Assembly (NCBI RefSeq): GCF_014640255.1
Contig: NZ_BMGP01000002.1
Location: 620,001-684,000, forward strand
Direction: 5' to 3'
DNA length: 64,000 bases
From: Subtercola lobariae
GTDB taxonomy: Bacteria; Actinomycetota; Actinomycetes; Actinomycetales; Microbacteriaceae
Shown: positions 7,508 through 17,167 of the stretch, one piece after another
How the letters are laid out: each line of letters opens with the position of its first letter
Position numbering within the stretch: position 1 is the first letter of the stretch
Program-made: the position numbers and the translations under genes
The notes under the pieces: model-generated
What the model was told of the DNA's origin: nothing
The model's database searches: none
What the model saw: only the letters and a program-made list of their open reading frames with translations

Positions 7508-8677
7508 TCAGCCCGCGTGCCGCCGAACCGCCTCGGCCATCGCCACAACCGCCTCTTCGAGCAACGGCGCCGGCATCGCGAAGATCAGCCGCACATACTG
7601 TTCGTACCCCCGCCCGCAGAGCGCTCCGTCGGTCACCGTGACCCCAGCCTCGACCCGAAAGAAATCGGCGACCGACCCCTCGATACCAAGCGCCGAACAG
7701 TCGAGCCAGGCGATGTACGTGGCCTGCGGAATGCTATACCGCACCTCGGGTAGGTGCTCGGCCAGCAGCCGCCCGAGCAGTTGACGATTGCCGTCGAGGT
7801 AGTCGACCACCTCGGTCAGCCACGGCCGCCCCTCGGCGTAGGCAACGGCCGACGCCACAACGCCGAGAGTGGATGCACCGTGCAGCACGGCGAACCCGAA
7901 GGTCTGGTAGAGCTCTTCGTCGAAGTCGTTCGACGTGATGAGCTGGGCGGCCTTCAGCCCCGGCAGATTCCACGCCTTCGAGGCGCTCGTCGAGGTGATG
8001 GTGTGCGCGGCCGTTTCGGGCGAGAGCGAGGCGTAAGCGATGTGGGGCGTCGATCCGTACCGCAGCGGCGCGTGGATCTCGTCGGCGAACACCCGCCCGT
8101 TGTGCTTGCTGACGATCGCCGCGATCGACTCGAGCTCTGCCCTGGTCAGCGCCGTGCCCGTCGGGTTGTGCGGGTTGCACAGCACGAGCGTTCGGGCCCC
8201 CGCTCGAAAGGCAGCGTCGATGGCGTCGAGGTCGTGCTGCCAGCGCCCCTCGACGACCACACCGGGCACCTCGAAGACGGCCCGGCCGAGGGTCGGCAGA
8301 AAACTCAAGAACGGCATATAGGCAAGCGTCGGCACGATGACCCCCGTTGCCGCCGGCGAGAACTTCGTCACCGCGACCTCGAGCGCCGCCATCACGTCTG
8401 ACACGGCGTGCACCCGTGCGGCATCCACGCTCCAGCCGTATTCGGCCTGCACGAAATCAGCCGTCGCCCGGGCCATCTGAGCGCTGGTGTCGGGCGAGAG
8501 GTAACCGAGGTTGCCGGCGTCGATGGCGCGGTGCAGGGCATCCGTCACCTCGGGTGCCGTACCGAAATCCATCTCGGCGACCCACGCGCCGATGGTGCCC
8601 GGGTGCAGGCTCCATTTTCGGCTCGCCGCCGTGCTCAGCTCAGCGCGGGTGATGGCGTCGAATCGACTGGGATGCAT
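7508..8677 (-). CDS. MalY/PatB-type PLP-dependent C-S lyase (cystathionine beta-lyase-like aminotransferase)
   Basis: This 389-aa fold-type I PLP enzyme has the MalY pattern: AWVAEMDFGTAPEV near the N-terminus, CNPHNPTGTALTR, FADEIHAPLRY, and the PLP lysine at about K234 in SASKAWNLPGLK. MalY/PatB enzymes cleave C-S bonds of cystathionine or cysteine conjugates to release a thiol, pyruvate and ammonia. The start ATG 8677 follows GAAAGG; the frame extends to 8740 without a better site. It is divergent from an LLM, which fits a sulfur-release role next to the organosulfur region. Confidence 0.85.
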   Translation of the reverse strand: MHPSRFDAITRAELSTAASRKWSLHPGTIGAWVAEMDFGTAPEVTDALHRAIDAGNLGYLSPDTSAQMARATADFVQAEYGWSVDAARVHAVSDVMAALEVAVTKFSPAATGVIVPTLAYMPFLSFLPTLGRAVFEVPGVVVEGRWQHDLDAIDAAFRAGARTLVLCNPHNPTGTALTRAELESIAAIVSKHNGRVFADEIHAPLRYGSTPHIAYASLSPETAAHTITSTSASKAWNLPGLKAAQLITSNDFDEELYQTFGFAVLHGASTLGVVASAVAYAEGRPWLTEVVDYLDGNRQLLGRLLAEHLPEVRYSIPQATYIAWLDCSALGIEGSVADFFRVEAGVTVTDGALCGRGYEQYVRLIFAMPAPLLEEAVVAMAEAVRRHAG

Positions 8678-8926
8678 CGGTACCTTTCTCGAAGCGAGCT
8701 TACAATCCGAAGCTCCTGAGCCAACTCTCAGAACCACCACCGAAAACGCAAGGCGCGTTACCAGGTGTTGCAGTCGTGACTTCGTGTGTCACTTGAAAAG
8801 AGCGGCATGGTTTTGCCGAAACTACTGTTATTTCGTGAGCACTCTGTAGACGGGGCGCACCTCGCGACCCGCCTGTTTGCGTGCTTGCTTGCTTGAAAGA
8901 AACCCACCGATCGAAAGACGAATGAC

Positions 8927-10222
8927 GTGACTACTCCGTTGTACCTCGGCGTTGCGCTCGATGGCGCCGGCTGGCATCCAGCAGCCTGGCGCGAACCGGA
9001 TGCCCGGCCCCTCGATCTCTTCGACGTGGGGTATTACACCGACCTGGTGCGCCTCGCCCGCTCGGCCGATGTCGACCTCGTCACCATCGAAGACGCGGTG
9101 GGATTGCAGACCTCGGGGTTCGGGCCTGCGCGCGAGCACGCCGAGAATGATCGCACCGAGACCGACCACGCCGAGAAAGACCGCACCGCGACCGATCGCA
9201 CCGACGAGGTGCGCGGCCGCCTCGACGCGGTCGTGCTCGCCAACGCCATCGCCCCGCGCGTGAGCGGAATCGGCCTGGTACCCACCGTCACCACCACCCA
9301 CACCGAGCCGTTCCACACTGCGACCGCCCTTCAGACCCTCGACTATGTGAGCGAAGGCTGGGCCGGCTGGCGCGTGCAGGTTTCGGGCAGGGCGCACGAA
9401 GCGCAGCACTTCGGTCGCCGAACGATCGCGCCGTTCGACGCGGCGGCCATCACGGGCGGCGACCCAGGGGCCCAAGCCCTGCTCGCCGAGCTGTTCGGTG
9501 AGGCGCGCGATGCCGTCGAGGTCGCCCGGCGGCTCTGGGACAGCTGGCAAGACGACGCCATCATCCGCGAGGTCGAAACCGGTCGCTTCATCGACCGCGA
9601 CAAGCTTCACTACATCGACTTCGTCGGCGAGTACTTCAGCGTGAAGGGCCCCTCGATCGTGCCACGCTCACCACAGGGTCAGCCGGTCGTGTTCGTGCTC
9701 GCCCATCAGAAAGTGCCCTACGAGCTCGCGGTCGCCGAAGCCGACATCGTGGCGATCACACCGCACACCGACGAGCACCTCGACCAGATTCTGAGTGAGC
9801 TGCGTGACGCCGAGCAGAGCGTCGAACGGCTCGCGGGCGCCCCGCTGCAGGTGTGGAGCGAAATCGTGGTGCTGATCGAAGAGACGGCTGCGGATGCCCG
9901 TACCGCCCTCGCCAGGCTGAACGACCTGCACGGCCAACCACTGGCATCCGACGCCCTCGTTCTCGCGGGTTCGCCGGCCGAGGTCGCCGACCAACTGCTG
10001 CACTGGTACCACCGCGGCATTTCGGGTGTGCGGTTGCGCCCCGCGCGACTGCCGCGAGATCTGCACGAGATCACCGAGAACATTATTCCGCTACTCGACC
10101 GGGCCGGCGTTCGCGACACCGCGCAAGGTGCGCACTCGTTGCGTGAGCGCCTCGGTTTCGGCGCAGCCCCCAATCGTTACGCGCCCGCCGAGGTCGCCCG
10201 CACAGAAAGCATCACCCGATGA
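8927..10222 (+). CDS. LLM-class flavin-dependent oxidoreductase, divergent subfamily
   Basis: This 431-aa protein starts at GTG. It has the LLM N-terminus (PLYLGVALDGAGWHP, VDLVTIEDAVGLQT), but the usual SLDxxSGGRxGWN motif is TLDYVSEGWAGW here. A charged, repetitive insert of about 25 residues near residue 65 (ENDRTETDHAEKDRTATDR) is absent from the other LLMs. The C-terminus (SLRERLGFG) is family-like. It is most similar in layout to the LLM at 42126. Its stop overlaps the next start (ATGA). It probably uses FMNH2 and O2 to attack an organosulfur or related compound; the substrate is unknown. Confidence 0.8.
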   Translation: MTTPLYLGVALDGAGWHPAAWREPDARPLDLFDVGYYTDLVRLARSADVDLVTIEDAVGLQTSGFGPAREHAENDRTETDHAEKDRTATDRTDEVRGRLDAVVLANAIAPRVSGIGLVPTVTTTHTEPFHTATALQTLDYVSEGWAGWRVQVSGRAHEAQHFGRRTIAPFDAAAITGGDPGAQALLAELFGEARDAVEVARRLWDSWQDDAIIREVETGRFIDRDKLHYIDFVGEYFSVKGPSIVPRSPQGQPVVFVLAHQKVPYELAVAEADIVAITPHTDEHLDQILSELRDAEQSVERLAGAPLQVWSEIVVLIEETAADARTALARLNDLHGQPLASDALVLAGSPAEVADQLLHWYHRGISGVRLRPARLPRDLHEITENIIPLLDRAGVRDTAQGAHSLRERLGFGAAPNRYAPAEVARTESITR

Positions 10223-11829
10223 GCACGCAGTCGCAGAGCACGCACCCGCAGAGCAGGCAGTTCCACAGCACACAGTTGCAAGCCACCCCACTGCAGCGGA
10301 GCACAGCTCGCACCGAAGACGGCCGCCCCCTGAAGCAGATCCACCTGGCTGCGCACTTTCCAGGCGTCAACCACACCACGGTGTGGAGCGACGGCAATCA
10401 GGCCAGCCAAGTGGCGTTCTCGTCGTTCCGACACTTCGCGCAAAACGCCGAGCGCGGCAAATTCGACTTTCTGTTTCTGGCCGAGGGCCTGCGCGTGCGC
10501 GAGCAGAAGGGGCTCATTCACGATCTCGACGTTGTCGGCAGACCGAACACCACGGCCATCCTCGCCGCCGTCTCTGCCGTCACCAGGCACATCGGGCTGG
10601 TCGGAACGCTGAGCGCCACCTTCAACGAACCCTACGAGCTCGCCCGTCAGCTCGCCTCGCTCGATCACGTCAGCGGCGGCCGGGCGGGCTGGAACATCGT
10701 GACCACGTCTGACGCGTTTCACGGCGAGAACTTTCGCAGGGGCGCCTACCTCGACCCGGCCGACCGGTACCGCCGGGCCGAAGAGTTTCTCGACGTGGCC
10801 AAGCAGCTCTGGAGCAGCTGGGCCGACGACGCCGTCATCGCTGATGCCGCCGCGGGCGAATTCGTGCGCCCCGGGGCCGTGCGCTCCATCGATCACCACG
10901 GGCCGCAGTTCGACGTGACGGGCCGGTTCACGACCCCGGTCAGCCCGCAGCGTTACCCGGTCATCGTGCAGGCCGGCGATTCGCCAGACGGCCGTGACTT
11001 CGCGTCGCAGAACGCCGAGGTGATTTTCTCGCGGCACTCCGAATACGAGGCGGGGCGGCAGTTCTACAGTGATGTTAAGGGCAGGCTGGATGCCGTGGGC
11101 CGAGACCGCGACTCCCTCAAGATTCTGCCCGCCGCCACCTTCATTCTGGGTGACACCGCCGATGAGGCTGCAGAACGTTCGCGCGAGGTCGGGCGGCTGC
11201 AGATCAGCCCGCAGACGGCCATCTCGTTTCTCGAGCAGGTGTGGGGCACTGATCTGTCGGGCTACGACGTGGATGGCCCGCTTCCGGCCACCGATCCGGT
11301 CGAAGACACCGCGGGAATCGCTCGCGGGCGAGTGCGGCAGTTCGCCGACCCGGTGGCCGTCTCGCGCGCGTGGCGTCAGCAGTCCGAGGCCGAGGGGCTG
11401 AGCATCCGGGAGCTGGTGATTTCGTTCGCCGCCAAACACACCTTCGTGGGTACGCCGGCGCAGGTGGCCGAGACGATCAATCGGCACGTGCAGAACGATG
11501 CGTCTGACGGGTTCGTCATTGTGGGTCACACCAGCCCGACCGGGCTCGACGAGTTCGTCGACACCGTGATTCCCGAGTTGCAGGAGCGCGGGGTGTACCG
11601 CCGCGACTACGACGAGGGGGCGACGCTGCGCCAGACGCTCGGGCTGCCGACACCGGTACCCCTGCGGGCGAGGGAGAAGGGCATGGGCAGCGCGGCTGTC
11701 GCGAGCGCCGCGGGTAGCGCAGCCCCGGGGGTGTCTGCCGGGGCCACGACATCCGCCTCTGGCGACACCGCCGACGGTGCATCCACCGTCGTGCTTGCGC
11801 ACTCTGCACCGGCGAGTACAGCGCGGTGA
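10219..11829 (+). CDS. LLM-class flavin monooxygenase, NtaA/SnaA/DszA family, with long tails
   Basis: This 536-aa protein contains a complete DszA-like core: LKQIHLAAHFPGVNHTTVW, FDFLFLAEGL, SLDHVSGGRAGWN, PVIVQAGDSPDGRDFA, VGTPAQVAETIN and LRQTLGLP. It exceeds the usual ~440-460 aa because of a Gln/Ser/Thr/His-rich N-terminal tail of about 35 residues and an Ala/Ser/Thr-rich C-terminal tail of about 50. The N-terminal ATG overlaps the upstream stop, so the tail is probably translated. DszA-type enzymes oxidise sulfones, EDTA/NTA or similar compounds using FMNH2 from a separate reductase. Confidence 0.85.
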   Translation: MSTQSQSTHPQSRQFHSTQLQATPLQRSTARTEDGRPLKQIHLAAHFPGVNHTTVWSDGNQASQVAFSSFRHFAQNAERGKFDFLFLAEGLRVREQKGLIHDLDVVGRPNTTAILAAVSAVTRHIGLVGTLSATFNEPYELARQLASLDHVSGGRAGWNIVTTSDAFHGENFRRGAYLDPADRYRRAEEFLDVAKQLWSSWADDAVIADAAAGEFVRPGAVRSIDHHGPQFDVTGRFTTPVSPQRYPVIVQAGDSPDGRDFASQNAEVIFSRHSEYEAGRQFYSDVKGRLDAVGRDRDSLKILPAATFILGDTADEAAERSREVGRLQISPQTAISFLEQVWGTDLSGYDVDGPLPATDPVEDTAGIARGRVRQFADPVAVSRAWRQQSEAEGLSIRELVISFAAKHTFVGTPAQVAETINRHVQNDASDGFVIVGHTSPTGLDEFVDTVIPELQERGVYRRDYDEGATLRQTLGLPTPVPLRAREKGMGSAAVASAAGSAAPGVSAGATTSASGDTADGASTVVLAHSAPASTAR

Positions 11830-12624
11830 CCCTCGACACTGACGCCGACGTTGTGCTCGTCGGCGGCGGCGCCATGGGCTCGGCGGCTGCCTGGCAGCTC
11901 GCTCGCGGAGGCCGATCTGTCACCCTGCTCGAGCGATTCGCCGCCGGACACACTAACGGCGCCTCGCACGGGGCATCGCGCAACCTCAACCTCAGCTACG
12001 CCGAACCGACCTACCTTGCGCTACTGGCCGAGGCGCTGCCGCTCTGGCGTGACCTCGAGGCCGAGACGGGCACCTCGCTGCTCGAGCAGGTGGGCATCGT
12101 GAACCACGGTGCGAATGCCGCATTCGACGAGGTGGCCCGTGCTCTCGAGGTGGCCGGCTTCGAGGCGCAGTTCGTGCAACCGAGCGAGGCCGAGCGGCGG
12201 TGGCCGGGCATCCGGTTCGACCAGCGTGTGCTGTTCACGCCGCAAGCCGGGCGTCTCAACGCCGATGCGGCCGTGACTGCATTGCAGCGGGCCGCCGCCG
12301 CACACGGGGCGCAGATTCGGTGCTGTCACCGATCCGGATGCCCGTACCTTTCGCTCAGACCCCGACCAGTTGCGGGCGCTGCAGCGCTACGCGCGCGAAT
12401 GGTTACCCGGAGTCGACCCCGACGCCTTCACCGAAATCAGTTGCACGTACACCACAACCCCAGACTCGAACTTCGTGCTCGACCGAGTGGGGGCAATCAC
12501 CGTAGGCGCGGGCTTCTCGGGCCACGGCTTCACGTTCACGCCCGCGATCGGCCGAGTGCTCGCCGACCTCGTTGAGGGCCGGCCGGCGCCCGCCCTCTTC
12601 GGCCTGGCGGCCGACCGCGGCTAA
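11826..12624 (+). pseudogene. Decayed sarcosine-oxidase-like FAD-dependent amine oxidase (SolA/DAO family)
   Basis: The N-terminal frame from GTG 11826 has a clear FAD-binding start (DVVLVGGGAMGSAAAWQLA) and GASHGASRNLNLSY, then loses homology after AAHGAQIR at about 12318. The C-terminal part continues in another frame (VTDPDARTFRSD, TTTPDSNFVLDR, GFSGHGFTFTPAIGRVLADL) to the TAA at 12622-12624. Monomeric sarcosine oxidases are about 390 aa, so roughly 100 residues of the middle are missing as well as the frame. The start overlaps the LLM stop, so it was once the third gene of this operon. Confidence 0.8.
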
Positions 12625-12655
12625 CGTCGGCCTGGCGGCCGCCCCCGGCTAACTC
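12600..12655. repeat. Imperfect 28-bp tandem duplication spanning two convergent stop codons
   Basis: Unit 12600-12627 (CGGCCTGGCGGCCGACCGCG...) is repeated at 12628-12655 with a few mismatches. One copy holds the TAA of the amine-oxidase pseudogene; the other holds the reverse-strand stop of the LLM at 12649. Confidence 0.75.
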
Positions 12656-13698
12656 GCGAGCGGCGCCAGAGCGCGCTCGCCGACGAGCGGAATGAGGTCA
12701 GCCGCGATGCGCTCGAGCTCCTCGTGCAGGGGTGACGACTGGATGAGCAAGAGGGTGAGCCCGGCATCCTGATACTGCAGAATACGCTCGGCGACCTGCT
12801 CGGGCGTGCCGACCAGATTCGGCCGCAGGCCACGCGTGCCGACCGAGTATTCGCGCTTGCTCAGCTCGACGTCGAGCTGCGAGTGCGCTCGAAACTCCTC
12901 GAACGACGCGTAACCGGGCGACCCGGGATCGACCGTGGTGATTCGCTCGAGTTCACGCTGCGCCTCGGCCTCGGTGTCGCGCACGATAACGTACGCCGCC
13001 ATGCCGAATTCGGCGAAGTCAGAACCCGAAATACGATTGCGTCGTTCGTTGAGGTCTGCGACTTTCGTTCGCACCTCATCCACCGAACCACCGTGCAGAA
13101 CGTACGAGTCTGCGAAGCCCGCGATGGCGTCACGGCCGGCCTCGCTCTCGCCGCCGGCGAAGATGGCCGGCAGCCGACCCGGCTTCGGCGAGAGAATCGC
13201 CTCATCGACACCGTAATACTGGCCCTTGTAGCTGAACGGCGTCTCGCTCCACATGCCCTTCAGAATCTCGACGAACTCGGTTGCCTGGGCGTACCGGGCG
13301 TCATGGGTGGTGAAGGTGCCGCCGTATTGCTTGGCCTCTTCGGCCCACCAGGCCGCGACAACGTTGAGAGCGAACCGGTTCGCACCGATGTCAGAGATCG
13401 TCGCCGAGGTCTTCGCGGCCACCGTCGGCAAATGAAAGCCGGGCCGAATGGCGGTCATTACGCGCAGATTGTCGGTCACGGCCAGAATCGCGCTGCTCAG
13501 CGCCCACGCCTCGAGGCTCGGTGCGTCGATTCCCTTGCGGTCGTTGAGGTAGAGCTCGGGAACGAGTGTGGTGTGAAAACCGAGACGGTCGGCCTGAATC
13601 GAGACCTGCTTGATGTAGTCCCACGTCGCGGGCATGCCCTCATCACCGACGTTGCGCAAGAATCCGCCGTAAACGGGTGTCCAGTATCCGAAATCCAT
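12649..13698 (-). CDS. LLM-class FMNH2-dependent monooxygenase, SsuD/SfnG-like
   Basis: This 349-aa protein belongs to the shorter alkanesulfonate/dimethylsulfone monooxygenase branch. Visible features are MDFGYWTPVYGGF, RVMTAIRPGFHLPTVAAK, RFALNVVAAWWAEEAKQYGG, HDARYAQATEFVEIL, and LPAIFAGGESEAGRDAIA. SsuD and SfnG cleave the C-S bond of sulfonates or oxidise dimethylsulfone using reduced FMN. It is the last gene of an operon reading from 17087 (LLM, hydrolase, metY, this gene). The exact substrate cannot be told from sequence. Confidence 0.8.
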   Translation of the reverse strand: MDFGYWTPVYGGFLRNVGDEGMPATWDYIKQVSIQADRLGFHTTLVPELYLNDRKGIDAPSLEAWALSSAILAVTDNLRVMTAIRPGFHLPTVAAKTSATISDIGANRFALNVVAAWWAEEAKQYGGTFTTHDARYAQATEFVEILKGMWSETPFSYKGQYYGVDEAILSPKPGRLPAIFAGGESEAGRDAIAGFADSYVLHGGSVDEVRTKVADLNERRNRISGSDFAEFGMAAYVIVRDTEAEAQRELERITTVDPGSPGYASFEEFRAHSQLDVELSKREYSVGTRGLRPNLVGTPEQVAERILQYQDAGLTLLLIQSSPLHEELERIAADLIPLVGERALAPLAS

Positions 13699-13730
13699 GG
13701 GTATTACTCCTTTAAGCGTGAATCGCGTGT

Positions 13731-15158
13731 TTATGCGTGAGTCGCGTACGACTGAGCAGAATCTGTGTCAGCCGAGTCTGTGCCAGCCGAGTCTGTGTCA
13801 GCCGAGTCTGCGAGCGATTCGAAGGTGAGCAGGTCGAGCGAACGCCCGAGGTCGGCGATCAGATCGGCCGGGTCTTCGAGCCCGATCGACAGCCGAACTG
13901 TACCGTGCGAGAAGCCGGCTTCGACGAGTTGCTCTTCTGACAGGTGGCTGTGGGTCATGGTGGGCGGGTGGATGACCAGGCTGCGGGCATCTCCGATGTT
14001 CGCCACCAGGCGAAAGACCTGAAGCGAGTCGATGAATCGTTCGGCAGCCTCTTCACCGCCAGCCAGATCGAGTGAGAACACCGATCCGGTGCCTTTCGGC
14101 AGGTATTTCTGGCCGGCCGCGAACCAGCGGTTGCCTTCGAGGCCCGCGTAATGCACGGCGGTCACGGCAGGGTGCGAGCCAAGAAACTCTGCGACCGCGA
14201 GCGCGCTGGCCGTCTGGCGCTGCACCCTCAGATCGAGGGTCTCGATGCCCTGGATGATCTCGAAACTGTTGAAGGGCGACAACGACGGCCCGAGGTCGTG
14301 CACGAGTTTCGTCTTCGCATAGACCAGAAAGGCACTGCGTTCGCGCCCGAAGGCATTCCAGAGCGTCACATCGCTGACCCGCGGGTAGGGAGCAGTGAAC
14401 TGCGGCCAGCGCTCGGGCTCAGCTCCGAAATCGAAGGTGCCGAGGTCGACGATGATTCCCGCCAGCGAGTTGCCGTGCCCACCGAGAAACTTCGTGGCGG
14501 AGTGCACCACGAAATCGGCCCCGAAGTCTTTCGGCCGCTGCAGGTAGGGCGTGGCGATGGTGTTGTCGATGATCAACGGAACGCCCGCCGAGTGCGCGAT
14601 ATCGGCGATGTCTTGCACGGCCAGCACGCTGTTGATGGGGTTGCCGATCGACTCGGCGAAATAGGCGCGAGTCTCCGGCCGGGCGGCGGCCCGCCAGGCC
14701 TCGAGGTCGTCTTGGTCGACGAACGTCACGTCGATACCGAAATCGGCGAACGTGTCGGCAAGAAGGTCGACCGTTCCGCCGTACAACTGCCGGGCTGCAA
14801 CGATGTGCTCGCCCGCTTTGGCCAAGGTGAGCAGAGCAACGGCTGTGGCCGCTTGGCCCGACGAGACCGCCAAGGCTGCGACGCCGTCTTCGAGTGCGGC
14901 GACCCGCCGCTCGAGTGCTGTCTGCGTGGGGTTGCCCGTTCGCGAGTAGAGGTTGCCCACCTCACGCAGCGAAAAGATGTTCTTCGCCGATTGAAAACTG
15001 GCGAACTCGTACGCGACCGTCTGGTAGATCGGCACAACCGCGGGGTTCTGCGCTTCACCGGCGGTGAGGCCGGCATGAACCTGGTCGGTGGCGAAATTGG
15101 TCGACGGAGTAGAGGGCCCTGACGGCGCCGAAGATCCGGAGGCCGAGAGCGACGTCAC
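13731..15158 (-). CDS. metY: O-acetylhomoserine sulfhydrylase (MetY-type Cys/Met metabolism PLP enzyme)
   Basis: This 475-aa trans-sulfuration-family enzyme shows [53 protein letters not shown] and the PLP lysine in [11 protein letters not shown]. It makes homocysteine from O-acetylhomoserine and sulfide, or methionine from methanethiol. GTG start at 15158 overlaps the hydrolase stop (GTGA). The last ~25 residues are a low-complexity Asp/Ser/Ala/Thr tail encoded by 15-bp tandem repeats. Position between monooxygenase genes suggests it captures sulfur they release. A methionine gamma-lyase activity is a less likely alternative. Confidence 0.85.
   Translation of the reverse strand: MTSLSASGSSAPSGPSTPSTNFATDQVHAGLTAGEAQNPAVVPIYQTVAYEFASFQSAKNIFSLREVGNLYSRTGNPTQTALERRVAALEDGVAALAVSSGQAATAVALLTLAKAGEHIVAARQLYGGTVDLLADTFADFGIDVTFVDQDDLEAWRAAARPETRAYFAESIGNPINSVLAVQDIADIAHSAGVPLIIDNTIATPYLQRPKDFGADFVVHSATKFLGGHGNSLAGIIVDLGTFDFGAEPERWPQFTAPYPRVSDVTLWNAFGRERSAFLVYAKTKLVHDLGPSLSPFNSFEIIQGIETLDLRVQRQTASALAVAEFLGSHPAVTAVHYAGLEGNRWFAAGQKYLPKGTGSVFSLDLAGGEEAAERFIDSLQVFRLVANIGDARSLVIHPPTMTHSHLSEEQLVEAGFSHGTVRLSIGLEDPADLIADLGRSLDLLTFESLADSADTDSAGTDSADTDSAQSYATHA
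13766..13812. repeat. 15-bp tandem repeats in the metY 3' end
   Basis: The unit TCTGTGTCAGCCGAG occurs about three to four times with minor variation, always in frame. On the reverse strand it encodes repeated [10 protein letters not shown] in the C-terminal tail of MetY. Confidence 0.8.
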
Positions 15159-15889
15159 TTGATGCGCCGAGCGAGCGGCTGGTCAACACCTGCGCGCAAG
15201 GTCTCGAGATACTGCACGATCACCGCGGCGGTGGTGCGGTGAGTCGAATCGTTCAGCACGTCGTGCTTGGCGCCGTCGATGACCCAGACCTGGGCATCCG
15301 GATTCGACTCATACGTTGGCAGCGCCCCGTCGAGCGGGCTCAGTGAATCGGCCCCACCGTGAATCGCGAGAACGGGCACCGTCAGGGTGCTGAGATCGCG
15401 CGCAATACGATCGGCCTCGAGCGCCTCGGCGAATGAGCCGTGCGACACACCCGCATCAGCGTCGAGCACACCGCGATGCACGGGACAAGTCGTGCGTTCG
15501 AGCAGTTCAGACTCCCAGTCGTCGGTCACCGTCGAGGCGCCCGCTGTCGGGTAGCCGGCGAGGATGACCGCGGCAACGTCTGCCCCGAGCTGCCCAGCCA
15601 CGTCGACCGCAGCAACGGCTCCCACGTCAGAGCCGACGATGATCACCGGCGCCGTCAGCTCGTCACCGGCGATGCGCGCGCCGATTTCGCTGGCGACCTC
15701 GGCCTCACTGCCGAATGCGTCGGCGAACGCCACCACGGTGTACGAGTCGGCCGAGATGCGCGTGCCGAATCGGTTGTACACGTCGGCCGTCTCACCGCGG
15801 CCGCCGAGCACCACAACGGTGCCGCGAACGCGAAGATTCTCAGGGGCAGTCCACTCTCGCGAGTGCAGATTCGTCTGAACTGTGGTCAT
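15155..15889 (-). CDS. Alpha/beta hydrolase with Asp at the nucleophile position
   Basis: This 244-aa protein has an alpha/beta-hydrolase layout: RGTVVVLGGRGETADVY (oxyanion region), nucleophile elbow VGSDVGAV, acid in PVLAIHGGADSLSP and histidine in IDGAKHDVLND. The elbow reads G-S-D-V-G, so the third position is Asp88 rather than Ser. Haloalkane dehalogenases and epoxide hydrolases use Asp there, so an ordinary esterase is not certain. It is second in the four-gene operon and overlaps metY. Hydrolysis of a monooxygenase product or a conjugate is a reasonable guess. Confidence 0.75.
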   Translation of the reverse strand: MTTVQTNLHSREWTAPENLRVRGTVVVLGGRGETADVYNRFGTRISADSYTVVAFADAFGSEAEVASEIGARIAGDELTAPVIIVGSDVGAVAAVDVAGQLGADVAAVILAGYPTAGASTVTDDWESELLERTTCPVHRGVLDADAGVSHGSFAEALEADRIARDLSTLTVPVLAIHGGADSLSPLDGALPTYESNPDAQVWVIDGAKHDVLNDSTHRTTAAVIVQYLETLRAGVDQPLARRIK

Positions 15890-15935
15890 TTCATTTCCGA
15901 TCGTGTTGAAGAGTTGGGGGCCGCCGAAGCGGGGC

Positions 15936-17087
15936 TCACACCGTTGCGAGCGCTTCGTTCGGGGTGCTGCGGTCGGGCGTGCTGAGGTCGTTCGCGCCGG
16001 CGTCGTTCGCGCTCACGTCGAGGCCCGATGCAGCAGCATCCGCCCGCACCCAGCCAAGAGCGGGAGCCACCTCGGTCGCCAGAAGTTCGAGCGCTCGAAT
16101 CGACGCGTCTAGGGTGGGCTTGCCCGGGTTGAACTGCGCCAGCAGATCGGTCGCGACGGGCAGCGCCTGCTCGCGGCTCAGCTGCTCGATCACCTGGTCG
16201 GGATGCCCGTAGAAGGCGTTGAACCGAAAGAGTGCATTCTCGAGGCTCTCTTCACCCAGGTCGAAGCCGCTGCGCTTTTTCATCGAGACGAGACTGTCGA
16301 GCACGCCGTCGCCGATGGAGCGCAGCGCCTCTTCGCGTGAGCCGGCGGTGAAGATGAGGCGAGACAGCCCGACACGCGGGGCGCGTCTGGCGACGGCGCC
16401 ATCTGAGTCCGACTGCGCTGAGCCCGACTGCTCGGCGACCGCAGCGAGGTACGCGTCGGCCCACGGGCGCTGCACCACATCGGTGGGTTCGCTGTGCCCG
16501 TAGGTCGCACGGTTCAGCAGCAGGTTGCTGCCGCCTGCCGCAGCGTAACGCGCGCCCTCTGCGCTGAACACGCCCTGCCAGATTCTGTTCGCGGCAAGGT
16601 CGGGCGAGTACGGCTTCGACTGCGGGCCGCCTTCGAACAGTGGATGACCGGCGAGCGCACTGCGCAACCGATCGAGCGCGGCAGTAGTCAGCTCGCGCTT
16701 CTGCTCAATGTCTTTGCCGAAGGCGCGATACGCGTCGGGGTCGTAGCCGCTGCCGACGCCCAGCTCGACCCGGCCGTTCGACAGCACATCGACGACGGCG
16801 ACGTCTTCGGCCAGGCGCAGCGGGTCTTCGAGGGGCAGAATCGTAATGGCCGTACCGAGGTGAATGCGCTCGGTTTTCGCTGCGACGTTCGACAGAAAGG
16901 TCCAGGGCGAGCCGAGGCCGCCGTTCGGTTCTGGTGAGAAGTGGTGCTGCGCCACCCATCCGGTGTCGAAGCCGAGCTCATCGGCGGCGATGAAGAGTTC
17001 TTGGGCGTTCAGATACGACTGCTTGAGGCTGGCACCGCCCTCGACGTGGGTGAGAAAGCCGAGCTTGAACTTCGATGCCTGCGACAC
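15936..17087 (-). CDS. LLM-class flavin monooxygenase, bacterial-luciferase-like branch
   Basis: This 383-aa protein begins KFKLGFLTHVEGGASLKQSYL and has FDTGWVAQHHFSPEPNGGLGSP, HLGTAITILPLEDPLRLAEDVAVVDVLSNGRVELGVGSG. This is the luciferase-like branch that differs from DszA-type enzymes. The last ~30 residues are Asp/Ala/Ser/Thr-rich tail. It is the first gene of the operon running to 12649 and is divergent from the MocR regulator at 17325, with motif-rich DNA between them. It needs FMNH2; substrate unknown. Confidence 0.8.
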   Translation of the reverse strand: MSQASKFKLGFLTHVEGGASLKQSYLNAQELFIAADELGFDTGWVAQHHFSPEPNGGLGSPWTFLSNVAAKTERIHLGTAITILPLEDPLRLAEDVAVVDVLSNGRVELGVGSGYDPDAYRAFGKDIEQKRELTTAALDRLRSALAGHPLFEGGPQSKPYSPDLAANRIWQGVFSAEGARYAAAGGSNLLLNRATYGHSEPTDVVQRPWADAYLAAVAEQSGSAQSDSDGAVARRAPRVGLSRLIFTAGSREEALRSIGDGVLDSLVSMKKRSGFDLGEESLENALFRFNAFYGHPDQVIEQLSREQALPVATDLLAQFNPGKPTLDASIRALELLATEVAPALGWVRADAAASGLDVSANDAGANDLSTPDRSTPNEALATV

Positions 17088-17146
17088 GATCGCTCCTTAC
17101 AAATCTGGTGGTCGTGAGACTGTACCAAGATCAAGAGAACCCGAGT

Positions 17147-17167
17147 GTAACAAAGTGATCATTGTTG
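17147..17167. promoter_or_regulatory. GTAACAAA and ATTGTTG motifs in the LLM-mocR divergent promoter
   Basis: GTAACAAA is at 17147-17154 and ATTGTTG at 17161-17167. The same two words recur upstream of the LLM at 18882, and GTAACAAA recurs in other promoter regions of the cluster. The interval is AT-rich and lies between divergent starts at 17087 and 17325. Confidence 0.4.

Noticed and set aside
10177-11802. Long open frame on the reverse strand over an LLM
   Set aside because: It is opposite a convincing LLM and results from codon bias at high GC. The translated protein has no recognisable domain.
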